Source: Candidatus Roseilinea sp. NK_OTU-006
GTDB taxonomy: Bacteria > Chloroflexota > Anaerolineae > J036 > Brachytrichaceae
Assembly (NCBI RefSeq): GCF_012931985.1
Contig: NZ_JAAFGM010000012.1
Coordinates: 1 to 64,000 of the forward strand
Direction of reading: 5' to 3'
Length of the DNA stretch: 64,000 bases
The notes under the pieces are model-generated. The model made no database searches and was not told the DNA's origin. It was given only the letters and a program-made list of their open reading frames with translations. The position numbers and the translations under genes were made by a program. Of this stretch, positions 24,547-33,913 are shown piece by piece. Position 1 is the first letter of the stretch; each line of letters opens with the position of its first letter.

Positions 24547-25764
24547 ATGACGCTTTCCCCTCAACTGGCGGCCACGTTGCGGTACCTCGAAACGCAACTC
24601 GCCGGCTCGCTGGAAGACGACGTGCGTTACAACATGCGCGTCGAGATCGTCAGCGCCGTTGTCTATGGCGTGTTCATGGCCACGCTGACGTTCATGCCGG
24701 CAGTGTTGACCAAGCTGGGCGGCTCACCGGCGACAGTCTCGATTTATCTCTCCCTGAGCTACCTCGGCCATATCTTCAGCAGCGTCAGCCTGCTGGTCGT
24801 ACGCAAGATGACGCCGAAGGCCTTCGCCGTGATGAGCTGGACGCTGGGGCGCATCATGCTCATCGTGATGGCTTTCGCCGGTGACGCGCCCGCCTTGCTA
24901 GCATTGGCGACGGTGCTATGGTTTTTGGAGATCGGCCCTGGCCCGGCCTATACGCGCATCTTGCAGAGCATCTATCCGATTGCCCATCGGGGCAGGATCA
25001 TGGCCCTGGTGCGTTTTGGCATGGCGCTGACCATTCTGGTTGCCACGCCGCTGATCGGCCTGGGGCTCGACCGGCTGGGCTACCCGGTGGTCTTCCCGCT
25101 GGCGGGCGCGCTGGGCCTGGTCTCTTCGCTGGTGTTCAGCAGAATGCGCATCGTCGTCGAACCGGGTGGGGCGCAGGCGCGCAGCTCGGCGCCGGACGCC
25201 ATGCGAGTGGTGACTCGCAACCGGCGCTTCATGATGTATCAGCTTGGCTTGATACTCTTTGGCCTGGCCGCGCTGGCCGCAAGCCCAATGTATCCCGATG
25301 TGCAGATCAACCGCTTGCAGTTGTCATACACCGAGCTGGGCTTGCTGGGACTGGTGCAATCCGTCAGTTGGCTGATCGGCTATTTCGTTTGGGGGCGGGT
25401 GGTAGACCGCTATGGCGCGTTGCGGTGCATTATGCTCACGTTCGCCATCCAGGCGGTCGCGCCGCTGACCTACGCTTTTGCCACGGCGGGGTGGATGCTG
25501 CTGCCGGCGTTCATCGCTATCGGGCTGGTGATGGCCGGCGGCGACATCGGCTTTACTAACGCCTGCCTAGAGCTATCTGAGCCTGATCGCACCCAGGAGT
25601 ACGCTGTGGCGCAGTCCACGATCATCGGCTTGCGCGGTTTCATCGCGCCCTTTCTGGGAGTGGGCTTGCTTAGCCTGGGCGTGGCTCAGCCGATCGTCTT
25701 CCTCCTGGCCGGTTGGCTGGCGCTTGTGGCCGCGGTGTGCGCCGAGCGCGCCAGGCGCATGTGA
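24547..25764 (+). CDS. Major facilitator superfamily transporter
   Basis: A 405-residue protein with about twelve membrane helices in two halves, joined by a cytoplasmic loop near residues 205-225. After a 40-residue hydrophilic N-terminus, the helices begin at VEIVSAVVYGVFMATL. No drug or sugar subfamily signature is decisive, so the substrate is unknown. The ATG at 24547 is chosen because the frame upstream overlaps the PBP1A gene and its terminator. A possible TTGCTC (24503) / TACAAA (24526) promoter precedes it. The GNAT gene starts 24 nt after its stop. Confidence 0.85.
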   Translation: MTLSPQLAATLRYLETQLAGSLEDDVRYNMRVEIVSAVVYGVFMATLTFMPAVLTKLGGSPATVSIYLSLSYLGHIFSSVSLLVVRKMTPKAFAVMSWTLGRIMLIVMAFAGDAPALLALATVLWFLEIGPGPAYTRILQSIYPIAHRGRIMALVRFGMALTILVATPLIGLGLDRLGYPVVFPLAGALGLVSSLVFSRMRIVVEPGGAQARSSAPDAMRVVTRNRRFMMYQLGLILFGLAALAASPMYPDVQINRLQLSYTELGLLGLVQSVSWLIGYFVWGRVVDRYGALRCIMLTFAIQAVAPLTYAFATAGWMLLPAFIAIGLVMAGGDIGFTNACLELSEPDRTQEYAVAQSTIIGLRGFIAPFLGVGLLSLGVAQPIVFLLAGWLALVAAVCAERARRM

Positions 25765-25773
25765 CGGCGCGGG

Positions 25774-25779
25774 TACAAT
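25774..25779 (+). promoter_or_regulatory. -10 box, leaderless-type, for the GNAT gene
   Basis: TACAAT ends 9 nt before the ATG at 25789; no Shine-Dalgarno is seen in the gap. Confidence 0.5.
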
Positions 25780-25788
25780 TTCGGTCGC

Positions 25789-26769
25789 ATGGTCGCCGAC
25801 GTTCGCACTGTATTCAGCCCGGCCGATCCGCATATCCGGCAGATTGATCCCTGGCGCGATGGCCGCGCCGTCGCCAACCTGCTCGAGGCTTCCTTTCGCG
25901 ATGAGGCGATGGGTGACGATGGCGTCCGTCTGATCCACGCCTTGCGCAACTACAGCCTGCTGGATGCGCTGGCGCTCGGTGGTGCGACGGGCTTCGTATG
26001 GATCGAAGACGGGCAACTGATTGCGAATGCCTCGGTGCAACGCAACTATACACGTCGGGATACCTGGATTATCGGCAACGTGGCGACCCAGCCGGCCTAC
26101 CGCAACCGAGGCATCGGCCGAGCTGTCGTCGAGGCGTGCATCCGCTACGCGGCCTCGCGCGGCGCGCGCTATATCGCGTTGCAGGCCGACGTTAACAACT
26201 CGCCGGCGTTGCACCTCTATGAGAAACTCGGCTTTCGGCGCTTGGGCGAGGTGACGCACTATCTGCGCCCGGCAAAATTGAATCTGCTGGGTGACGCGCC
26301 ATCACGGCGTGCGCGCAAGGCCAGATGGTCGGATCGCGCTGCGGTGTGGGCGCTGGCGCAGCGACATATCCCCGAGCCGTTCACCTTTGCCGAGCCGTTC
26401 GATGCGAACCTGTATCGCCTCGGCCTGCGCTGGTCGTTGCTCAATTCGCTAAACGGGAATGCGCAGCAATGGCGGGTGATGGACGCAGATCGGCGTGGGG
26501 CATTGCTTGGCGCCGTGCGGACGCGTGCGACTTTCGAAGGGAGCTATCATCACCTCGAAGTGCTGCCCGGCGCCGGCGCAACGGTCGAGGATGTCCTTCA
26601 GTTGATCGCGAGCGGCCTGCACCGCTTGGGTGATTACGCGAGTAAGCCAATCTACGCTGCGCATGCGCGCATTGACGAGACGCCCCATGCAGCGCTGCAG
26701 GCTGCCGGCTTTCGCCCTACGCGCACGCTTGTTCACATGCGGCTTGCGCTGGACGAGTGCGAAGGCTGA
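25789..26769 (+). CDS. GNAT-family N-acetyltransferase, possibly two-domain
   Basis: A 326-residue protein. The N-terminal half is a clear GNAT domain with the acetyl-CoA pyrophosphate-binding motif YRNRGIGRAVVEA and the later NSPALHLYEKLGFRR. The C-terminal half (about 165-326) has similar length and ends in AALQAAGFRPTRTLVHMRL, which resembles the last strand of a degenerate second GNAT domain. The acetylated substrate is unknown. It is closely followed by mutM (18 nt) and probably co-transcribed. Confidence 0.85.
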   Translation: MVADVRTVFSPADPHIRQIDPWRDGRAVANLLEASFRDEAMGDDGVRLIHALRNYSLLDALALGGATGFVWIEDGQLIANASVQRNYTRRDTWIIGNVATQPAYRNRGIGRAVVEACIRYAASRGARYIALQADVNNSPALHLYEKLGFRRLGEVTHYLRPAKLNLLGDAPSRRARKARWSDRAAVWALAQRHIPEPFTFAEPFDANLYRLGLRWSLLNSLNGNAQQWRVMDADRRGALLGAVRTRATFEGSYHHLEVLPGAGATVEDVLQLIASGLHRLGDYASKPIYAAHARIDETPHAALQAAGFRPTRTLVHMRLALDECEG

Positions 26770-26787
26770 CGCGCTGTTGCTAGCTTC

Positions 26788-27630
26788 ATGCCTGAGCTGC
26801 CGGAAGTCGAGACCGTAGCGCGCGCGCTGCGCGAGGGCGCCCCCAACGGCGCGTCGCCGCTTGTGGGTCGCACCATTCAATCCGTCAAAGTGCTATGGCC
26901 GCGCGAGGTGGCCAGCCCAACGCCACGCGCGTTTGTGCGTCGGATCGCCGGTGCGCGCGTGCAATCCATCGGACGCTACGGCAAGTATCTCCTGATCGGC
27001 CTGCGCGGCTCAAGGGATGACGCAGATGCGCTTAGCTTGCTCGTCCATCTCAGGATGAGCGGGCGACTGGAAGTCGTCTCACGTTCGGCGGCATTCACCC
27101 CGCACGCGCGCTTGGTGTGGCTGCTGGACGATGGCCTAGCGCTGCGCCTTGAAGATGCGCGCAAGTTCGGTCGCGTCTGGCTGGTGGACGACCCGGCTGA
27201 AGTCATCAGCAAGCTCGGCCCAGATGCGCTAGCCATAACGCTTGAGGAGTTCGTCTCCCGCCTGCGCACCCGACATGGCGCATTGAAGCCGCTCCTGCTC
27301 GACCAGACGTTTATCGCCGGCGTTGGCAACATCTATGCCGACGAAGCGTTGCACCTTTCCCGCCTGCACCCCTTGCGCGCCGCCGATTCTCTCTCAGAGG
27401 ACGAGGCAGTTCGGCTCTACGCTGCGATCCGGCAAGTTTTGTTAGAAGGCATCGCGGCCAATGGCGCCAGCTTCGACTGGGTATATCCCGGAGGGAAATT
27501 CCAAGAGAACTTCAAAGTCTATGGCCGAACCGGTCAACGCTGTCTAACGTGCGGTAGCCCCATCCGGCGCCTTACCGTGACCCAGCGCAGCACATACTTC
27601 TGCCCCGTTTGCCAACCCCCAGCCGGATGA
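26788..27630 (+). CDS. mutM: Formamidopyrimidine-DNA glycosylase
   Basis: Excises 8-oxoguanine and FaPy lesions and nicks the backbone. The 280 residues begin with MPELPEVETVARAL, in which Pro2 and Glu3 are the catalytic residues. VHLRMSGRLEV, DARKFGRVWL, GNIYADEALHLSRLHP and the C-terminal zinc finger (CLTCGSPI ... YFCPVCQ, four Cys) are all present. Length is normal. Confidence 0.97.
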   Translation: MPELPEVETVARALREGAPNGASPLVGRTIQSVKVLWPREVASPTPRAFVRRIAGARVQSIGRYGKYLLIGLRGSRDDADALSLLVHLRMSGRLEVVSRSAAFTPHARLVWLLDDGLALRLEDARKFGRVWLVDDPAEVISKLGPDALAITLEEFVSRLRTRHGALKPLLLDQTFIAGVGNIYADEALHLSRLHPLRAADSLSEDEAVRLYAAIRQVLLEGIAANGASFDWVYPGGKFQENFKVYGRTGQRCLTCGSPIRRLTVTQRSTYFCPVCQPPAG

Positions 27631-27747
27631 TTCCTCATTCAGCTTGTGCTAAATTTCACTATCAAAATCTATCGCTCCGGCAGCCCCGCCAAGCTTGCCT
27701 GATTTTGACAGGATAGCGCCCTTAGAATGCCGATCAGCAATAAGAGT

Positions 27748-27777
27748 TGATCTTCAAGAGTCCAAGTGGGTAAGATA
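27748..27777 (+). promoter_or_regulatory. Possible promoter of the HMG-CoA synthase operon
   Basis: TTGATC (27748-27753) and TAAGAT (27772-27777) are 18 nt apart, about 38 nt before the chosen ATG. The whole 27631-27815 gap is AT-richer than its surroundings and contains no gene. Other pairings are possible. Confidence 0.3.
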
Positions 27778-27815
27778 ACCCAAGAGAATTTGGGATAAAT
27801 TTGGGAAATCAAGGT

Positions 27816-28880
27816 ATGGCGCTGATGAAACCGGTGAAACCGGTTGGAATAACGGGTTATGGTGCATATGTGCCGAGGTATCGCTTGTCAGGACAAGCGA
27901 TATCGGAGTTATGGACTGGAGGGAATGTCACGCCGCCGGTGAACGAAAAGGCGGTTCCTGGACTGGACGAGGATGTGGTCACGATGAGCATCGAGGCGGC
28001 GCGCAATGCCATCGCGCGCGCCGGCTATGCCGACCCCGGCTTCAGCTCAGCGAGTCTGGGCGCGGTATGGGTAGGCAGCGAATCGCATCCTTATGCCGTG
28101 AAGCCTACCAGCACGATAGTCGCCGAGGCAATCGGTGCTACACCTTACACCCAGGCTGCCGACTGGCAATTTGCCTGCAAAGCAGGCACGGAGGCCATCC
28201 AGGCGGCGATTGGCTTTGTTGGCAGCGGCATGACGGCCTATGCGCTGGCGATTGGGATGGACGCTGCACAAGGGCGACCGGGCGATGCGCTGGAATATAC
28301 CGCTGGCGCAGGCGGGGCGGCCTTAGTCATTGGCCCGGCCGAGAACGCGCTGGTCGAGATCGAAGGCTCGGTGTCGTATGTTACCGATACGCCTGACTTC
28401 TGGCGGCGGCAATACGAGAAGTTCCCTGAGCACGCCGGGCGTTTCACGGGCGAGCCGGCCTACTTTCATCACATCACGTCGTCCGTCACGGCGCTGCTGC
28501 AGGCCATGCACCTCTCAGCGCGCGATTTCGCGTATGCCGTCTTTCATCAGCCCAACGTCAAGTTCCCGCTCAAAGTGGGCGAGGAGTTGGGCTTTACGCT
28601 TGAGCAACTGCGCCCGGGCTTGCTGGTCAACGAGATCGGCAACACGTATGCCGGTTCTTCGGTCATCGGGTTGACGGCCATCCTGGATATCGCGCAGCCG
28701 GGGGATCGCATCCTGCTGGCCTCATTCGGCAGCGGCGCGGGCAGCGATGCGTTCTGTCTGCGCGTCAAGAAGACTGTGCCGGCAAAGCACGTGTGGACGA
28801 CGCACGAATACGTACAACGGCGGACGCCGATCGATTACGCGCAGTATGCGCGGATGAAGGGGAACTACAAGTTGAATTGA
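27816..28880 (+). CDS. Archaeal-type hydroxymethylglutaryl-CoA synthase
   Basis: Condenses acetyl-CoA with acetoacetyl-CoA to HMG-CoA, the committed step to mevalonate. It is 354 residues from ATG 27816. It starts [15 protein letters not shown] and has the nucleophile C121 in [11 protein letters not shown], plus [17 protein letters not shown] and [15 protein letters not shown]. The sequence matches the short archaeal form, not the longer eukaryote/Gram-positive enzyme. A TTG at 27801 is an alternative start but has no better upstream site. Thiolase and DUF35 genes follow, as in many archaea, where the three proteins form one complex. Confidence 0.93.
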   Translation: MALMKPVKPVGITGYGAYVPRYRLSGQAISELWTGGNVTPPVNEKAVPGLDEDVVTMSIEAARNAIARAGYADPGFSSASLGAVWVGSESHPYAVKPTSTIVAEAIGATPYTQAADWQFACKAGTEAIQAAIGFVGSGMTAYALAIGMDAAQGRPGDALEYTAGAGGAALVIGPAENALVEIEGSVSYVTDTPDFWRRQYEKFPEHAGRFTGEPAYFHHITSSVTALLQAMHLSARDFAYAVFHQPNVKFPLKVGEELGFTLEQLRPGLLVNEIGNTYAGSSVIGLTAILDIAQPGDRILLASFGSGAGSDAFCLRVKKTVPAKHVWTTHEYVQRRTPIDYAQYARMKGNYKLN

Positions 28881-28958
28881 TGTGACGGCTTTCGCTTCTC
28901 ATGCCCGACTCCTGAGCAAGTTGGGGGTGGGAAGGGGAGTAGGACGCCGGAAGTCGTT

Positions 28959-30113
28959 ATGCGAGACGTTTCAATTATCGGGATTGGACAGACGCCAGTG
29001 GGCGAGCACTGGGATAAAAGCCTGCGCGAGTTGGGCTTTCAGGCGCTCCAAGCAGCGATGAACCATAGCGGGGTCGAGCGAATTGATGCGCTCTACGTCG
29101 GCAACATGCTGTCGGGTGAGTTGACCGGCCAAGAGCACCTGGGCGCGTTGATCGCCGACTTTGCCGGCCTGCGCGGCATCGAGGCCATTAAGGTCGAGGC
29201 GGCCTGCAGCAGCGGCGCAGCCGCGCTGCGCGTGGGCTATATGGCGGTCGCGAGTGGGTTGCACGACATCGTCGCCTGCGTCGGTGTGGAGAAGATGACC
29301 GACCAACAAAGCGACGCCGTGACAAGCGCCCTGGCGACCGCAGCAGATGCCGAGTACGAGGCGCTGCAAGGGTTGAGCTTTGTCAGCATCAATGCATTGT
29401 TGATGCAGCGCTATATGCACGAGTATGGCTACAAGAAGGAGGATTTCGCCAACTTTGCCATCACCGCGCATGCCAACGCGATGAACAATCCATATGCCAT
29501 GTTCCACACGCCGATCACGCGCGAGCAGTTTGCGGCGGCCAAGCCGATCGCTGACCCGATCAATTTGCTCGACTCGTCGCCGATTGCCGATGGCGCGGCG
29601 TGCGTGATCCTGGCGCCTATGGCAATCGCCAAAGAGTTCACCAGCAAGCCGGTTCGCGTGCGGGCAATGGCCATCGCAACCGATACCCTGGCCGTCCACG
29701 ATCGGCGCGATCCGCTCTACCTGGAGGGTGGGGCGATCAGCGCGCAGAAAGCCTATGCCGTGGCGAACGTTGGTCCATCGGACATAGATCTGTTCGAGGT
29801 GCATGATGCGTTCACCATCATGAGCGCGTTGTCGCTGGAGGCAGCCGGCTTTGCGCCGCGCGGCCAGGGGGTCCGATTGGCGATGGAGGGCGAGATCGGC
29901 CTGAACGGTCGCATCCCGATCACCACCATGGGCGGGCTGAAGGCGCGCGGCCATCCGGTCGGCGCGACCGGCATCTATCAGATCGTCGAGGTGGTTGAGC
30001 AACTCCGCGAGGAGGCCGGCGCCAACCAGGTGAAGAACGCGCGGCTGGGTATGGCCCAGAACATCGGCGGCAGCGGCGCAACGGTGGTGACCACGATACT
30101 GGAAAGACTGTGA
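28959..30113 (+). CDS. Archaeal-type acetyl-CoA C-acetyltransferase (thiolase)
   Basis: Makes acetoacetyl-CoA from two acetyl-CoA. The 384 residues contain the nucleophile C86 in VEAACSSGAAAL, FEVHDAFTIM with the conserved His, and GGLKARGHPVGATG near the C-terminus. The usual second active-site Cys of bacterial thiolases is not seen (NIGGSGATVV in its place), as in the SCP-x/archaeal thiolase group. It lies 78 nt after HMG-CoA synthase and 22 nt before the DUF35 protein. Confidence 0.92.
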   Translation: MRDVSIIGIGQTPVGEHWDKSLRELGFQALQAAMNHSGVERIDALYVGNMLSGELTGQEHLGALIADFAGLRGIEAIKVEAACSSGAAALRVGYMAVASGLHDIVACVGVEKMTDQQSDAVTSALATAADAEYEALQGLSFVSINALLMQRYMHEYGYKKEDFANFAITAHANAMNNPYAMFHTPITREQFAAAKPIADPINLLDSSPIADGAACVILAPMAIAKEFTSKPVRVRAMAIATDTLAVHDRRDPLYLEGGAISAQKAYAVANVGPSDIDLFEVHDAFTIMSALSLEAAGFAPRGQGVRLAMEGEIGLNGRIPITTMGGLKARGHPVGATGIYQIVEVVEQLREEAGANQVKNARLGMAQNIGGSGATVVTTILERL

Positions 30114-30135
30114 TCTCAGAGAGAGGGATGAAGGT

Positions 30136-30639
30136 ATGGAAGTAGCACGATTCTGGAGGACAACGGGACAACGCTATCGCCTGATCGGCGAGGTATGCCC
30201 GAACTGCGGCAAGCGCCTCTTTCCGCCGCGCGATGTGTGCCCGGTGTGCGCGAAGGAGGCACGGGCGCCGTTCACTTTTAGCGGGCGGGGCGAGGTGTAT
30301 TCGTACAGCACCGTCCATGTGCCGCCGCAGGGCTTTGAGAAGTTCGCGCCATATACCGTGGCGTTAGTGCGGCTGGCCGAGGGGCCGCTCGTGACCGCGC
30401 AACTCACCGACGTGGACGAAGCCGAGATTTACATCGGCATGCCGGTAGAAATGGTGACGCGTGTGCTGCGCGAGGATGGCGAGCGCGGCATGCTCGTGTA
30501 TGGCTACAAGTTCCGCCCGGCGCGCCCGGTGCGCGATGACGCTTCGCCGTCCGTTACTGAACCGGCGCATGTGCCTCAGCCGGCAGAGAGCGCGCCGCCT
30601 GAAGGCGAACCGGCGGCGGCGCAGCCCGTAATGGCATGA
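30136..30639 (+). CDS. DUF35 zinc-ribbon/OB-fold protein
   Basis: A 167-residue protein with an N-terminal rubredoxin-like zinc ribbon (C21/C24 and C35/C38 in CPNCGKRLFPPRDVCPVC) and an OB-fold (GRGEVYSYSTVHVPP). The C-terminal 35 residues are a Pro/Glu-rich tail. In archaea DUF35 bridges thiolase and HMG-CoA synthase so that acetoacetyl-CoA passes directly between them; the same gene order here suggests the same complex. Confidence 0.9.
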   Translation: MEVARFWRTTGQRYRLIGEVCPNCGKRLFPPRDVCPVCAKEARAPFTFSGRGEVYSYSTVHVPPQGFEKFAPYTVALVRLAEGPLVTAQLTDVDEAEIYIGMPVEMVTRVLREDGERGMLVYGYKFRPARPVRDDASPSVTEPAHVPQPAESAPPEGEPAAAQPVMA

Positions 30640-30645
30640 ACCACC

Positions 30646-30672
30646 AGAGGCGGGACTGAAACCCGCCTCTTT
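30646..30672. terminator. Bidirectional intrinsic terminator
   Basis: AGAGGCGGG (30646-30654) pairs perfectly with CCCGCCTCT (30662-30670) around a 7-nt loop, followed by TTTGTGTCT on the plus strand. It sits 7 nt past the DUF35 stop and 5 nt from the stop of the convergent gene at 30677. Confidence 0.7.
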
Positions 30673-30676
30673 GTGT

Positions 30677-31804
30677 CTATGTTGTCGGTGTCAGACGCGA
30701 GCCGCAACTGCGGCAGAACTTCTCCGTGCCCAGGATCGGCGCGCCGCATGTTGGACAGACGCGTTGCAAGGTCGGCGAGGGCGACGACGGCGGCGTCGGT
30801 GCAGGAGGGGGGGAAGCCTGCAGAGATGGTGATCGCGGCGGAATAGGCGGTGATGCCGATACGACGGACGGTGGCTTCACCTGCGCAGGCATCACCGGCG
30901 CGGGCGAAGGTGCTGCCGGCGGGGGAGCGGGAGGCGGCTCGGGATTCAAACGTTGCGTCGGTTGGATCGGCCCACTCGCCGTTGGCGCCAGGTAAGGGTT
31001 GGGCGTCATCGGCGCGCCGTTTGCGCTGACTTGCGCCTGGAGCATGGCAGCCTGGGCGATTTGGCGCGGGTTCAAGCCGGGCTTCCGCGCGGCGAGCGTC
31101 GCGCCGAGCATAGCGACGATTGCGCCGATCAACCCCACGCCGCTGGCGATCACCGGCGTGCGCGTGTCAATCAAGTTGATCACCCCGACGCGCAGCTCGG
31201 GTAGTTTGTCATTCACCGAGACGCCGAGCCCGGGGAAGCCGGCGGCGTTCTGCGCGAGCGAAGCGCGGATCACCGCGTCCAGTCGCTCGCTCAGATAGAG
31301 CATCGAACCGGCGGTCGTTGCGGAAGCCAGCAATGTGAGCGCGATGAGCGTGACGCCCTTGACCAACTGCTCACCGAAGTATCCCTGGCTGAGCGCCACG
31401 ATGATGGCCATGAAGAGCGCCAGCGCCGGCAGCGTGAAGAACGCCGCCTGGAACAGCATGACCAGGCCGGGGAGCGACTCGGTTTGGGCGGCGAGGTCGC
31501 GAAGGTAACCTTGCTGCCGCTCTCCAACGTCATATTGGCCGATGAGCTGCTCGCCGCCTTCCTGCTTCTGAAGCTCGCCGATGAGGGCCGCGGTCTTCTT
31601 GGGAATCATCGCCAGGCCGTTCGCCATCATCAGCGCCTCGTACCCCGTCACATTCAGGAAGATCGGCGTGCTATCCGCCCTGAGGTTGATCTGCAACCGA
31701 GCAAACGTGCGCGTAGGGAGCCATACCAAGACCGCCATCGCCAGCGCGACGGTGATGCAGCCCAGCATGCAGATCACGTTGTTGATGAAACGAATCACTC
31801 CCAC
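30677..31804 (-). CDS. Membrane protein with C-terminal zinc ribbon
   Basis: A 375-residue protein. A membrane helix near the N-terminus (about 10-30), an extracellular segment of about 100 residues, then three more helices (about 115-140, 148-170, 220-240), followed by a long Pro/Ala/Ser-rich cytoplasmic linker and a zinc ribbon, CPTCGAPILGTEKFCRSCGSRL. I do not recognise the membrane part. The zinc ribbon is of the type found in the FHA protein of the same cluster. The start is GTG 31804, with TAAAAT 7 nt upstream. It lies 18 nt downstream of the first kinase gene. Confidence 0.7.
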   Translation of the reverse strand: MGVIRFINNVICMLGCITVALAMAVLVWLPTRTFARLQINLRADSTPIFLNVTGYEALMMANGLAMIPKKTAALIGELQKQEGGEQLIGQYDVGERQQGYLRDLAAQTESLPGLVMLFQAAFFTLPALALFMAIIVALSQGYFGEQLVKGVTLIALTLLASATTAGSMLYLSERLDAVIRASLAQNAAGFPGLGVSVNDKLPELRVGVINLIDTRTPVIASGVGLIGAIVAMLGATLAARKPGLNPRQIAQAAMLQAQVSANGAPMTPNPYLAPTASGPIQPTQRLNPEPPPAPPPAAPSPAPVMPAQVKPPSVVSASPPIPPRSPSLQASPPPAPTPPSSPSPTLQRVCPTCGAPILGTEKFCRSCGSRLTPTT

Positions 31805-31811
31805 AGCCTCG

Positions 31812-31817
31812 ATTTTA
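31812..31817 (-). promoter_or_regulatory. -10 box, leaderless-type, for the zinc-ribbon membrane protein
   Basis: TAAAAT on the minus strand ends 7 nt before the GTG at 31804. It lies in the short gap behind the kinase gene, so this gene may have its own start in addition to read-through. Confidence 0.4.
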
Positions 31818-31822
31818 AACCG

Positions 31823-33748
31823 CTACGGCGAATTGCCTGCGACGATGATGTAGTGGCGGCGCACCGGAAAGAATTGCTGATCGCGGTGGGGGGTCTCGGC
31901 CTCGTTCGGCGCGATGAGCGCGTTGCAAGAGCGATCGTTGGCCTGCACGCTGGTCATGGCGACACGAATGTCCACGACCACGGTTTTTGTGTCAAGCCTA
32001 GGAATGACGCGCGCGTGGATGTAGTGTTGCTGGCCCGGTTCCCAGTTCAGGAAGTACGACTCTGCGACGGGGTAGGTGATGGGCGTCTGCGATGGCCCGC
32101 AGGTGAGGTAGGACACCATCTGGTTGCAGCGGTTCTTAGGAGTGATCACGCGGGCGTAGGAGTCGGTGCTGAAGATGCAGTTGTCCGGCTCGACGTTGAC
32201 GATGTTGTTGTCCACGTTGAGCAGTTCGATGGCCTCGGCTTCCTGGAAGGAGATCGTGATCGAGCCGGCATCGGCTGCCGTGCCGCCGGCGTTGCTGCCC
32301 CAGACGATCACATCGAACGGTTGTCCGGGCCGGATGGTGCCTGGGATGGCAACGCCGTCAATGCGCGGCTGCGGCAGGTTGCCTGCGCCTTTGCTCGGCG
32401 CGAGCACGATGACGACCGTCGGCGATGGCGTGGGTGTCGGGCTGGGCGTCGGCGTCGCGGTCGGCGTGCGTGTGGGTGTCGGCCGGGGCGTTTGTGTCGG
32501 CGTCGCCGTTGGCGTGGGCGTCGCTGTGGGTGAAGGTGTGGGCGTCGGCGTTCGCGTTGGCGATGGCGTGAGCGTGGGCGGCGGCGTTGGTGTCACGGTT
32601 ACCTCGCCGGCGGTGGGCGGGATGACGACCGGCGCCTCGATGGGCGTAGGGGTAGCCCTGGGCGTATTCGTGGGCCGCGGCGTCGGGGTGAGGGTCGGCG
32701 TGGGTGAGGCCGTCGGCGTAGGTGTGTCGGTGGGTCTCGGCGTGTGCGTCGGCGCGGGGGATGCAGCAGCCGTGAGCTCATTGGCACTCGCGCTGCCGGC
32801 CAGCACCGATGCGCCGGGCAGCGTGATGCCGAATGCGCTGCTGAGCATCAGCCCAATCCCGGCGCACAGCAGCAGGCTGAGCGCGATCGCGGTGAAGCTC
32901 AGACCAATCCGCGCGCGTTGGCTGAGCGAGGCCAGCCCTTTGCGATGTAGCGCTTTGCGAAATTCCTCAACGGTTTGAAAGCGTTTGCTGATCTCGACCT
33001 GAGTCGCTTTAGCGATAGCATCGGCGACGGCTGGGCTGACCGCTTTTAAGTCGCCATGCACGCGGTCGGCGCGCGGTAGCACAAACGGTGTCAAGCTCGG
33101 GTCGTAGCCGGTCAGCGCATGCAGCAAGGTGGCGCCCAGCGAATAAATGTCGCTGTAGGGGCCGGTTTGCCCTTTGCCGTGTTGCTCCGGCGGCGCGTAA
33201 CCCGCTGTGCCGAACGGTTCGGTGTCCGACGTTTTGCCTTGTTTGAACGTGCGGGCGATGCCGAAGTCAATCAGCTTGATTCGGTCGCCGGTGGTGAAGA
33301 TGATGTTGCTGGGCGTGAGGTCGCGGTAGATCACCGGCGGCGATTGCGTGTGCAGGTAGGTGAGCACGTCGCACAGTTGGTCGGCCAAATCCAGCACCTG
33401 CTCTTCCGGCAAGCCATACCACTGGCCCACCATGCGCTCGGCCAGCGTTTCGCCCTGGATGTACTCGGTGACGAGGATAGGCTTGTCGTCCTCGGTGACG
33501 AAATAGTCTATGACTTGAACGATGCCGGGATGGCTGAGCTGCGACAGCATGCGGGCTGTCGTCTCGAATTGGCGCCGGGCAGCTTCGGCGTCGGAGGACA
33601 TGCCGATGCCGAGCTTGAATACCTTGACCACGACTTGCCGGTTGAACGTGCGCTTGTCGGCTGCTAGGTAGATCGTTGATTGCCCGCCGTCGGCCATCCA
33701 GCGGAGGATCTCGTAACGATCGTTGAGAATCGTTCCCGGGTTTAGCAT
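31823..33748 (-). CDS. Receptor-like Ser/Thr protein kinase with extracellular domain
   Basis: A 641-residue transmembrane kinase. The cytoplasmic kinase domain (about 1-270) has a Gly-loop variant ADGGQSTIYLA, the ATP-binding Lys in VVVKVFK, the catalytic loop YRDLTPSNII, IDFGIAR and GTAGYAPPEQ, so it should be active. A membrane helix (about 283-306) leads to a 130-residue Thr/Pro repeat linker and an extracellular domain of about 180 residues that starts QPRIDGVAIPGTIRPGQ and contains several Cys. The ATG at 33748 is chosen because it aligns with the start of the neighbouring paralogue (MLNPGTILNDRYEIL versus MLITGQLINGRYRII); a TTG at 33772 is also open. Confidence 0.92.
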   Translation of the reverse strand: MLNPGTILNDRYEILRWMADGGQSTIYLAADKRTFNRQVVVKVFKLGIGMSSDAEAARRQFETTARMLSQLSHPGIVQVIDYFVTEDDKPILVTEYIQGETLAERMVGQWYGLPEEQVLDLADQLCDVLTYLHTQSPPVIYRDLTPSNIIFTTGDRIKLIDFGIARTFKQGKTSDTEPFGTAGYAPPEQHGKGQTGPYSDIYSLGATLLHALTGYDPSLTPFVLPRADRVHGDLKAVSPAVADAIAKATQVEISKRFQTVEEFRKALHRKGLASLSQRARIGLSFTAIALSLLLCAGIGLMLSSAFGITLPGASVLAGSASANELTAAASPAPTHTPRPTDTPTPTASPTPTLTPTPRPTNTPRATPTPIEAPVVIPPTAGEVTVTPTPPPTLTPSPTRTPTPTPSPTATPTPTATPTQTPRPTPTRTPTATPTPSPTPTPSPTVVIVLAPSKGAGNLPQPRIDGVAIPGTIRPGQPFDVIVWGSNAGGTAADAGSITISFQEAEAIELLNVDNNIVNVEPDNCIFSTDSYARVITPKNRCNQMVSYLTCGPSQTPITYPVAESYFLNWEPGQQHYIHARVIPRLDTKTVVVDIRVAMTSVQANDRSCNALIAPNEAETPHRDQQFFPVRRHYIIVAGNSP

Positions 33749-33913
33749 CTCCGTTGGGCAATTGTCGCACAACGAATCAGCTCGGTGCTGCGTGGCTGAG
33801 GCGAGTTTGCGCTCGCTGCCGGAGAGCAGCCTGTGCGCTCGGGCGATGGGACCGGATATCGCCGCGAACTGGGCCGGTGGCGCGGGTTTCTGGGGTTGCG
33901 AGGGCTCCGGTCA

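Noticed and set aside
32166-32978. Long plus-strand open frame rich in Gly-Val repeats
   Set aside because: It is antisense to the Thr/Pro repeat linker of the kinase at 31823-33748; the GV pattern is the complement of repeated ACN-CCN codons, with no independent start signal.
33773-33913. Possible missing extracellular domain of the short kinase, downstream of its stops
   Set aside because: No frame in this gap continues the kinase with a recognisable domain, and two adjacent TGA codons end it; nothing supports recoding here, unlike at 12238.
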